Shown in pieces: positions 55,265 to 64,000 of a DNA stretch of 64,000 nt. The notes beneath the pieces are model-generated. The model worked only from the letters and a program-made list of their open reading frames with translations. It did no database searches and was not told where the DNA came from. The stretch's first letter is position 1; the number at the start of each line of letters is the position of its first letter. The DNA lies in assembly GCA_033807775.1 (NCBI GenBank), contig CM066321.1, positions 41,826,850 to 41,890,849 on the forward strand, written 5' to 3'. The position numbers and the translations under genes were made by a program. The stretch is from Saussurea involucrata. Taxonomy: Eukaryota > Streptophyta > Magnoliopsida > Asterales > Asteraceae.

Positions 55265-57902
55265 TTAGAAAGTTTTAGGTACCCATATCCACATGGGTCC
55301 AGTTTTGTCAGGGGTCTTCAAGTTTGCCTTAGCATTCTTGGTCTTTGTTTTAGCTTCTGTTGAAGAAACATTTTGTTTCTTCTTACCCTTGGATTTATCA
55401 TTTTCTTTGGGTACAGTAAGATGACAGTGTGGACTTTTGAAGTGTTGGTTTAATTCAAACATAAGATCAAAGCAATGACAGTATTGAATGCGCGAAGAGA
55501 TTTGCTTGAACTTTTCATTGAATATATTAAATGGGGGCACAGAGGCATTACAATTTATCCTAACATTATACTTTCTATTACAAGAAGGTTTATGTTGGCT
55601 AGATCGTTGTTTGCAAAATCCTTTGTTGAGTGCGGCCTTCTGTGTTCCCCTTCTGTGGTGAACTTCTGTAGATTTCACTATCACAGAAGAAAAAGATTTG
55701 TTAGTTTTAGTCCATTTACCCTTCTTTTGCCATGTTAGTTCTTCTTTAACAGATTTTAAGGGTTTTAAACTCTTTGAACTTGTAGGAATTTGAGTGGATA
55801 TTGACTTCTGTTGTTTGAAATTTTCAGGCTCAAGAGAGGTTTTGGCTTGTATGCACATATCCAAAAAGTCTGAACAGATAGGAATTCCAGTGATTTTCTC
55901 CTTGGGAGGAATAGTTCTGTTAAGAACTTTAGAGGTTTGTTTAAAAACCTCTGTGTCACTAGGTCCGATCTCTGACTTAGAGTCAGTCTCTGATTCGTTA
56001 GAGGACGAATCGTCCTCATATACAGAGGTTGAGTCACTTGGTTCTCTTTCGACAGAGGCTGGACTTTCAGAACATGTGTCATACTCACTTTCTTCGTTTT
56101 CTAAGGAACTATCTTCTAAGTTAACAGAAGTATATGTTAAGTTTTCTTCAAAGAGATCTTGATCGCCGGAAGATGTACAGAGGTTTTCTTCAGAGATAAC
56201 AAGTTTTTCTTCTGTAATTTGGCTTGAACTCAGGTGCCTCAGCTGATAATATCTTTTCAGAATTCATCATGCAGACAAATGCAACTTTAGTTTGAGTCTC
56301 GGGTTTACCAAACTTGAAGATTCCTATCTGATCTAGAGTTTTCAGATACCTCTTAGGTTTGGATTCTCTTTTGACAGAGATTGAAGATGACAAATCTGTG
56401 TTTTCAAACCACACATTTGTCATCTTCAGAGGTTTCCTCTTGTGAGGTTCCCTAGAGACTTTTTGCCTTTTATTTACAGAGAGAAGATTTGGAAATCTAG
56501 GTTTTCTTGTATCTCCTATGTGAAATAGAGAGGACAAAGACTTGTTTCTTTTGGTTCCGGTATAAGGATCTATATCACAGAAGCCAATTCCCCGTCTCCC
56601 TATTTGTGTGCTAATTTTTTCGTACACCTTCTGAGCATCTTGAATTTTTTTAATTTGAAGATCTCTTCTGAGTAAATCTTGACAAAGGACTTCTCTTTCC
56701 TTTTGAAAATAATTTTTAAGACCAAGGATGTAAATTCTGTCGCACTCAACATCCATTAGTTCTTTAGACTTTGTTTTTAAGGAAGAATTAAGTTCAGAAA
56801 TCTTTTCTTTTAAAGGATTTATCTTTTTGTTCCAGTCCATTTCAATTTCTTCCTTTTCTTTAAAGATTTTAGCTTTTTCTTGAGTAAGAAGTCTAGCTTC
56901 TCTCTCATAGAAGGTGAGCTTTTTCTGAATATCTTCACAAGTCTTTTTCATTTCAGTGTATTCAATGTAAAGTTTAATCAAGTCATCTTCTGTAGTATTA
57001 GAGTTAGAGGTAGAAGTGGATACCTCACTGTCGGAGTCGGAGCTGACTTCTGCCATGCCACAGAATAGAGCATTCTTTGTTTCTCCTTCGTCAGAGGATG
57101 TGTCGGACTCCCAGATTTCTTTGTTCACCATTAGTGACTTCTGAGCAAAGTATTCATCTTTCTTTTTGTAGAAAGTTGCATCCCTCTGAGGGCGATTTGA
57201 CCTGCTCCTGCATTCGTTGGCGAAGTGACCTGACTTTCCACAGTTGTAGCATCCTTGATTCTGTGTGGAGTTTCCAGCCCTGTCGTCTGACCTCTGTCGG
57301 TCACCACTTCTTTCTGTTCGGCATTCATTTTCGTAGTGGCCTGGCTTACCACGTTTGTAACACTCTTGAATCTCTGGAGTGTTGCCAGCTTTGTCTTCCG
57401 ACCTCTGTCGGTCATTTCCTCTGTCATTTCTGTCACTGGACCTCTGTCGGTCACCACTTCTGTCGTTTGACCCTTCTCTTTCTTGATTCTCTCTTTCATA
57501 TCGTTCATTACCAGATTTCTTCTGGTATCCTCTGCTGAATTCTCTCGTCAAGAGAGCTAAAGATTTAGCTATCGAGGCCAGGGTCGTGTCTTCTTCTGCT
57601 GCTACTTCCTCTTCTTCTTCACTTTCTACCATCATGATTTTCTTCTTCTTCTCCTTTCTTTCCTTTTTCGTTGGGTTCTCTTTAACCTCTGTAGTCTTAC
57701 CGACCTATGCAAGAGGTGCAATGATCTGGGCTTTTGCTTGTGCTACCTGAGGCTCTTGTGCTGCCAATGTTCCATAGAGGTCTGATAGGGTCCAGGAATC
57801 TAAGTCTTGATTTGTTTGCATAGACATAGATAACTGAATCTATTCTTCATTCAGAGACTTCAGGAACATAACGTTGTTTTCTTTAGAGGTTATGTGGATG
57901 CC
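55265..57902 (-). pseudogene. gag: Copia C gag, truncated by element F
   Basis: The C-terminal two thirds of a Gag like that of copy B. The first knuckle has lost a cysteine (CYKRGKPGHYENEC); the second, CYNCGKSGHFANEC, is intact. Coiled-coil and GPMWIWVPK segments follow. Stops include TAG at 57705-57707 and 57840-57842, with a frameshift near 56195. The N-terminus is beyond element F, outside the window. The frame ends at 55265 by TAA, where copy B has TGA at the same codon. Confidence 0.85.
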
Positions 57903-59293
57903 TGATAACGCCACTTTTTGGCGTTATTTTCGGTTCTCAAACCAATGAGACTGGCTTGTGTTCAAGTAAAAAAGGCGAGTATTTTATGGTTTATCGAGTG
58001 GATTGTGCAGGTAATCTAAAAGGCGGCAATCATCGAGAAAAGAAGCTAAAAAGAGTCCAAAACGAGTCCCAAACGAAGCCAACGGAATCCCGAGATCCAA
58101 GTCCAAAACCGCGGCGCACACTTTTCCCATGCCGCGGCACACAGTTTTCCAAACCGCGGCACACAGTTCCCAAACCGCGGCCCATGCGGCGGCACACACG
58201 GTTCCACGCCACTGCGCGGTTTGGCGCGCGGTTTGCAAACCGCGGCACAAACCGCGACACGGGCTGTTTTGCGAGTTTAAGCTATTTTATTCAGATTTTA
58301 GGTCACTTTTCGGGATCCAACTTTCACACGACGGCCAGAGCAGTTCCAGGGGCGATTTTCAGAGCTGTGTGACACCTTTTGGAGCGACGAGAGAGGATCA
58401 ATCGAGGACACGTTCACGACGCAAAGTAGATTCAATCACGGGAGAAGGGAGTTCATCACTACATCTTTCACATTCACCACGATCACGTTCATTATGTTTA
58501 CATACGCTTTCGTTTTTCTTTCTCTTGTGTTTGAATCCCCCAACATCATGAACTAATCTTTAGATGTTGGGGGTTGGAATGAATTGGATTTAAGTGTACA
58601 AACAGATGATTCGATGACATTTATCAGTTTTCATTAATTAATGAAGTATGTGATTTTGTTTTTAATGCCCTTGTGAATTTGGCCAATTTACAATTGTTTT
58701 GTTATTAGCAATTAAGTTCGAGAGAATTGATTGTTATTTAGAACTAGAAATTGCATGCCTAAGGTAAGAAAGGATAGAGATATACCTAGTAAACCTTAGT
58801 CCCATTACAATCTTGTGCTTAATGTGTTTTGAACTACATAGGTTGAGATCGAGAGATTTAACTTGTGTTTTCAAGATAAAAATCATGGTTGCTTGAGAAG
58901 GAACCATGCTTTACAAATAAACATCGTTGTAGCTTGAGAAAGAACAATGGTGAGATCAAGATTGGTATTCATTAACGGGAGTAACTGATATTTGTTTTGA
59001 GTTAAATGTTTGTATGCGAAAACCTAAGGATTTCCAACCCTCAACTAGTTTCTCTATTTGAATTTCCAAAGTTGTTTCCTGTCCGATTGTGTTGATTTAC
59101 TTTATTTGCAATCAATTAGTTTATAAACCAACCTCTCAAATTTCGATCGTTCAGTTAATAGAGCTTGTAGTAATTATGATACTTAGGTCCTAGTTCCCGT
59201 GGATTCGATACTCGTACTTACCGTACGTTATTACTTGATTTCGACACCGTACAATTGCGGTTAGATTTAGGAGGGGTGTAAACCCGCCTATCA
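57903..59293 (+). repeat. 5' LTR of element F
   Basis: 1391 bp, TGATAACGCC...CTATCA, with TGATA/TATCA inverted ends. A GC-rich insert-like stretch (58110-58260) carries iterated AACCGCGGCACACA words and an 18-bp palindrome CGCGGTTTGCAAACCGCG at 58227-58244. The remainder is AT-rich with nothing else recognised. Confidence 0.88.
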
Positions 59294-59299
59294 AGTTTT

Positions 59300-59317
59300 T
59301 GGCGCCGTTGCCGGGGA
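59300..59317 (+). promoter_or_regulatory. Primer binding site (Asp tRNA), element F
   Basis: TGGCGCCGTTGCCGGGGA is the complement of the plant Asp tRNA 3' end, a PBS used by Athila and Tat lineages. Confidence 0.88.
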
Positions 59318-59410
59318 ACTAGTTGCAACTAATAGCACTACCAGCTATAAGCGCTATTAGATTGGACATTTTTTTATTTTATTTTTGTTGTTTTACTCCA
59401 TCACTTTCAG

Positions 59411-59466
59411 TTTCTGGAACACTAATCTTGCTTGCTTCCTTTTCTGGAACACTAATCTTGCTTGCT
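59411..59466 (+). repeat. 30-bp tandem duplication before F gag
   Basis: TTTCTGGAACACTAATCTTG plus six more bases occurs twice at a 30-bp spacing, ending at the first gag codons. The gag frame has no ATG here (it opens at a TTG after TAA at 59453), so the duplication may have damaged the start. Confidence 0.8.
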
Positions 59467-61753
59467 CGATCCGAAAATCGAAAGAACCGCCCGCCGTCTC
59501 CGCAAAGAAGCAAAAACCAAAAAAGACATCAAGATCGATATTGGTGACGAGAGACCACCTCCATGCAATGATCCACCTCACAACAATCCACCACCACCTC
59601 CAGTGAGACGTCCTATGAGGTCGTTCGCCGATCCTAACGTGGCGGCGGCACGCATAGGCATTCAAGCGCCCGCCACTGGGGCGAATTACTTCGAGCTGAA
59701 GCCAAGCACCATCGTAATGGTGCAACAGAACCAGCATGGAGGAACACCAGCGGAAGACCCTCATGCACATCTCCGTGCATTTGAGCGGGTTTGCAACACT
59801 TTCAAGATCAATGGCATGAGCAAAGATGCCATCAAGCTGAGGTTATTTGGATTATCCCTCAAGGGCCGAGCCGAAACGTGGACCGAGAGTATTCCACCGG
59901 ACTCGGTAACCACTTGGGAGCAACTGAAGGCAGCGTTCCTTCAGAATTTCTTCCCTCCGAGCAGAACCGCCCAACTGATGGCAGAGATCACCCATTTCGC
60001 ACAATGGGATCAGGAAACCCTATATGAAGCTTGGGAGCGTTTCAAGGACATGATATAGAAATGTCCGCACCATGGGTTACAAGGCTGGGTCATCATCTAG
60101 ACCTTCTTTAGTGGCCTTCAGCCGCAGTTTAAAAATGACATCACTGCTGCAGCGGGTGGGGCACTAATGGATAAGTCCTATGAAGAAGCGTGCGAACTGA
60201 TCGAGAATTTGGCAGAGCATAGTTTTTCCACCCCGAGATCAGCCGTGAGACGAGTAGCAAGTGTGCAAGATAGTAATGAGTTGAATGAACTGAAAGCTCA
60301 ACTAGCCTTTATCACAAATCAGCTGAATAGAGGTATTCCGGAAGCACCCGAACAAGTTCAGGATATGCAAAACCAGAACTATCACCTGAGAAACGATCCT
60401 TTCTCGAACACGTATAACGAGGGGTGGAAGAAGCATCCGAACTTGTCATGGAGTCAACCCGGTCAACAACCAGGTAATCCATCTAACTCTTCGAATTCTT
60501 CTCATACTAAGAATGTGTACCGTCCTCCAGGTTTCCAGCAAAAGAGCGAGGGGCAATCCAGGGAGAAGAAACTGGGATTAGAGGACATGATGATGAAGTT
60601 CATGTCGAAAATAGACACCACGGTTGAGGGATTAGCCGGTGCAGTCAACAACCTTTCAAGCACGGTCAACATAGTCAAGGCGGTCACCGAACAGAACACC
60701 GCCTCCATCAAGATCCTCGAAAATCAAGTGGGGCAAATCTCGGAGGCTCTACAAAACCAACCTCCCGGATCCTTTCCCAGTTAAACCGAAAGGACTAACC
60801 GGGAAACATGCAATGCTATTTTTCTGAGAAGCGGCAAGGAGCTGAATGGAGAGCCAGTACGAGAGCCGTCATCAAGGGAGACCGGCCCGAAAGAGAAAGA
60901 GGTCGAGATCATTAAAGTGACTGAACTAGAATCTGATAAAGAATGTGCAATGAAGGAGAACTCGGAGGGTGAAGAGGGCAAGAAGTGTGAAGAGGCGAAG
61001 GCGAAGCAGCCACCGGTCAAGCCGGCAGCACCGAGCGTACCATATCCGAATAGACTGAAAGAGCATAAGGATGATGTTAATTTCTCTAAGTTTATTGATG
61101 TATTTAAAAAGTTAACCATTAATATCCCTTTTGCAGATGCGTTGGCACAAATGCCCTCCTACATGAAGTTCATGAAAGAGATCCTGTCAAAGAAGAGGGC
61201 ACTTGATCACCAGTCCACCGTTGCACTTACTGAAGAGTGTAGCGCGATAATCCAAAACAAGCTTCCCCGTAAGCTTAAGGATCCAGGGAGTTTTTCGATC
61301 CCTATCCAAATTGGGAGCTTTAATTTTAATAAAGTGTTGTGTGACTTAGGAGCTAGTATTAATATGATGCCTCTTTCTGTTTTCAGGAAACTCGGATTGG
61401 GTGAGGTGAGCCCAACTTATATGACGTTGAAGCTCGCAGATCGATCGATCGTGTACCCGTACGGAGTGGTGGAGGATGTGTTGATCAAGGTCGGAAAGTT
61501 CTACTTCCCGGTGGACTTTGTGGTGCTGGATATAGACGAAGATGTAGAAGTCCCACCAATTCTGGGAAGATCATTCTTGGCCACGAGCAGAGCGTTGATA
61601 GACATGGAAGAAGGAGAGATAACCTTCAGAGTTGGCGGCGAGAAGGTCACCTTCAAAATGTTCGAGAAGGTGCGAGGTCAAGCAGAGATGGAAGAATCCG
61701 CAAAGAACCGTAGGTGTGGACGGTTTAATTCCGCGGATACCGAACCAAGCTGA
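59462..61753 (+). pseudogene. Gag-protease frame of element F
   Basis: One frame of about 763 codons with in-frame TAG at 60056, TAG at 60098 and TAA at 60782. Gag: ELKPSTIVMVQ, EDPHAHLRAFERVCNTF, LKGRAETWTESIPP and LQNFFPPSRTAQL, typical of Athila/Tat Gag; no zinc knuckle is seen. A long linker with a short coiled coil follows. The protease has LCDLGASINMMPLSV and a PPILGRSFLATSRALID block near 61570. The frame ends at 61753. RT should follow but does not. Confidence 0.88.
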
Positions 61754-63976
61754 AACCACACAGTCGTGTAACGACTTTAAATACGGCGCTGGGTGGGAGC
61801 AACCCACCAAGGTTTGTTTTCTATTATCATTTTTGCTTTTGAGTGTGTTTTTAATTACGAAAAGCCAAAAAAAAGTTGAAAAAAATCGAAAAAGCGAAAA
61901 ACGAACAGAGACATACACGACTTGCCACGCGGTTTGCATACCGCGCAGCAATACGCGGGGCACCCTGTTGGTTTTATGAAACAGGGACATACGCGGGTTA
62001 TCCCGCGACTTACATCCCGCGGCCAAAACCGCGAGAGTCCCCTGTTGTGTCTCGTTCGTTGTTCGTGCAATCTTTGTTCCTTTCTTGCTTTGTGTGTTTC
62101 CTTTTCTTGTTTTTTGTCTTTTGTCTTTTGCTTTGAGTGTTTTGGTTTTGCATGCTCTCTCCATCTCCTCTAAGTGCTCAAATCTTTTGAGAAGAATCTC
62201 CTCCGGTCGGACAAAACTGGTATGTTATAAATCTTTCTGCTAAACGAGTGGTGTACGATGTTCTATTCTATTCTTAGTTACACGAGATGCACCAAACCTA
62301 AGTTTCACTTAGGTTTGGGGTGCCTCATCTTTAACATCTACACACTCACATTTGACCCTGTGCAAACCTCGGTTTTACCGAGGTTTGGGGTTGGCTTCTA
62401 TTGGCAAACCTAGGTCACTGCCTAGGTTTGGGGTGCCATTTTAGAAATGAGGGTTTTCTTTTGCTATGCTATGTAATGCCTTGCTTGTCCCTTTTGATAA
62501 CTGTAATAACTGCACAATGATTCGAGTCGCATCGCCTACGAATTTACTTGCACATTGGGGACAATGTGTGGGTAAGGTTTGGGGTTGCCCAATCGGGCCC
62601 AAGTTATGCACGTAGATTTCCTGCACTTCTGAGTGTCTAGATCATAGTAGCTAAATTTTTTGTTTTGAATGATTGAGACCGACCATTATGGGAAGAATCT
62701 TGTGATAGTGACGTGACCGTTAGGGAAAGACCGGGAAAGGACATGACTAGGGACATTAGTGGAGACCACCCGATAGTGAGCTTTGAGCCTAAAAGACGTT
62801 TTTCATTGAGAGGGATTCATACACTGTTTCGAATTCCTTGTCGTGAATGTAGAATGACCTCGCTACATTATTGCATTGAGTAGCAAAGACGACCATCGGG
62901 ATATAAGGTAAGGGTATAGTAGACCATATCGTGTGGACCATAAGATATGATTCCAGGCATTGTGTGCTTTGTTTTAATCCTGTTTTTAGATATCATTCCC
63001 TTTTACCTTTATATGTGTACCCATAACCCCATTTGCAGCCAAACACTCACTTTATTTCTTTCTAAACCCACCATTAAACCTTTAGCCATAAGCCTTAGCC
63101 AACCCTTATCCGAAAGCGTGAAAATCAGAGGCAGTAATGAACATTGAATGATGGAGCAGAAAAAAAAGAGTACAGGCCAGTCATGAGAATAAAATGGGTC
63201 AATGTAACCCAAGAAATAGAAAAGAGGGCAAATGCTGCCCCAATCAAATAAATAGGACCAATGAAGTCCCAACTTGAAAAAAAAGCAAAAAGCAAATAAA
63301 TACAGTTAGCTAGTATTAGCAGCAGCTAAATAAGAGAGTCAAAGCGACTCCAGTAGTGACAAAGAGGGTCAAGTGATAGAAGTGAACTAGAAAGTTCAAA
63401 ACTGCTAATGGTTGACACGCCGAGGATTTTTGATCCTTTTACCTTTCGTTTCTTAGCCATAACCCTAGCCCCGTTACAACCCGTATAAAGACCTGGATGA
63501 TCTTTTGGAAAACGTGATTACAGTATACGACCACCCTTGCTGATATTCCCTGTCTTGCTACCTTATTCCTTCTGAGATCAACTTTTTGGACATTTGTGCG
63601 TCTTTCGTTAGAGTTGTCATGTAATATTTCGAGTATTCTTGTACATAACCTCCTTAAACATGACAACACATGCGATAACTTAAGTTCGAGCGAAACGATA
63701 GTATCCCGTGAGGTAGAGTCGAGGCGAAATGTTTTCCCTAGTATGTTTGGACCTAGTCTAACTCTAATGTAATCGGAACAGTCACGAGTTCAACCCCCAA
63801 TGGAAGGTAATTGGTCAAACAAAATAAGAATGAGGCGAGGGTGAGATAGACATTCACGGGTATGGGAAATCACCGTTGCATCACTTGGTACCGATTGGGA
63901 ATTGTGCAGTTATTATTTCACCGAGATGTGCTTTTATTCTATTTTGCCGCTAATTTTCTTGGGGAAAAGCAACGCT
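61754..63976 (+). other. Non-coding 3' region of element F
   Basis: Starts with a CGACTTTAAATACGGCGCTG and GGGAGCAACCCACCAAGG stretch like that known after pol in Athila/Tat elements, so the RT-to-integrase part looks deleted cleanly. Three hairpins (62294-62429) and a GGGGACAATGTGTGGGTAAG block (near 62557) follow. The rest is AT-rich without genes. Confidence 0.75.
62294..62429 (+). repeat. Three covarying hairpins with GGTTTGGGG tails, element F
   Basis: Hairpin 1: AAACCTAAGT/ACTTAGGTTT (62294-62303, 62307-62316). Hairpin 2: AAACCTCGGT/ACCGAGGTTT (62364-62373, 62377-62386). Hairpin 3: AAACCTAGG/CCTAGGTTT (62406-62414, 62421-62429). Stem sequences differ but pairing is perfect in each, and each is followed by GGGGT. 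Confidence 0.8.
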
Positions 63977-63990
63977 CGGTTTGGGGTTGT
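63977..63990 (+). promoter_or_regulatory. Polypurine-like tract of element F
   Basis: CGGTTTGGGGTTGT directly before TGATAACGCC. It matches the tails of the three hairpins and AAGGTTTGGGGTTG near 62574, so the plus-strand primer motif appears several times. Confidence 0.6.
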
Positions 63991-64000
63991 TGATAACGCC
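63991..64000 (+). repeat. Start of the 3' LTR of element F
   Basis: TGATAACGCC equals the first ten bases of the 5' LTR at 57903. The rest lies beyond the window. Confidence 0.75.

Larger units (their letters stand above)
26284..57902 (-). mobile_element. Copia element C (probable SIRE lineage), interrupted by E, D and F
   Basis: C has the same gene order as B. Its 3' LTR is 25419-26283. Its body is split by E (29579-40873), D (44870-53609) and F (from 57903); its gag N-terminus and 5' LTR lie beyond the window. C pieces on either side of E and D rejoin exactly across 5-bp duplications, which proves they are one element. Confidence 0.85.
57903..64000 (+). mobile_element. Athila/Tat-type gypsy derivative F with gag and protease only
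   Basis: 5' LTR (57903-59293), Asp-tRNA PBS, gag-protease frame (to 61753), 2.2-kb non-coding 3' region, polypurine-like tract, and the first 10 bp of the 3' LTR (TGATAACGCC, 63991-64000). No RT, RNase H or integrase lies between protease and 3' LTR. The left flank is Copia C gag (ATGCC), so the target duplication would need sequence past the window. Confidence 0.88.

Noticed and set aside
61571..62173. Overlapping ORFs in the F 3' region (for example 61571-62164 minus, 61632-61979 plus)
   Set aside because: They are shadows of the gag-protease end and of CCGCGG-rich non-coding sequence, and match no family.

Overview
This window is plant nuclear repeat DNA. Everything I can identify is LTR retrotransposon sequence, and I find no host gene, rRNA, tRNA gene or CRISPR array. 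The evidence is plant-type Copia (probable SIRE/Maximus lineage) and Ty3/gypsy (Tekay chromovirus and Athila/Tat type) proteins, LTRs with TG...CA ends, primer binding sites (PBS) matching plant initiator-Met and Asp tRNAs, and 5-bp target-site duplications. A Copia Gag with a long coiled coil between the zinc knuckles and the protease fits the daisy family (Asteraceae) best, but that is inference.

Layout. (1) 1-9102, minus: a tandem array of a small non-autonomous element in which neighbours share LTRs. It has three LTRs of about 270 bp and three internal regions, each with a palindromic leader array and one coiled-coil ORF; the leftmost internal region is cut by the window start. The array sits inside the 3' LTR of (2), an older Copia copy A (9103-10867, minus). 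(3) A Copia dimer is inserted in the accessory ORF of A. Copy B (10868-26283) and copy C (26284-57902, interrupted) share the LTR at 25419-26283. Each has, in the minus direction, PBS, gag, pol, a spacer and a giant second ORF (ORF2). C has been opened by three later insertions: E (29579-40873, a minus-strand Tekay gypsy element with a 393-bp solo LTR in its own 5' LTR), D (44870-53609, plus, a non-coding large retrotransposon derivative with nearly identical LTRs) and F (57903 to the window end, plus, an Athila/Tat derivative with only gag and protease).

How the parts relate. The order of insertion can be read from the nesting: A, then the B/C dimer and, separately, the small-element array; then D, E and F into C; then the solo LTR into E. 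Only B gag and two of the small-element ORFs are intact. Four of the element types here lack a usable pol, so they would depend on enzymes supplied by other copies. The most unusual observations are two independent shared-LTR arrays, the B/C ORF2 with a candidate internal promoter and a covarying hairpin upstream, stop positions shared by B and C at the gag end and in RNase H, and two different arrays of iterated hairpins (the small-element leader and the F 3' region).
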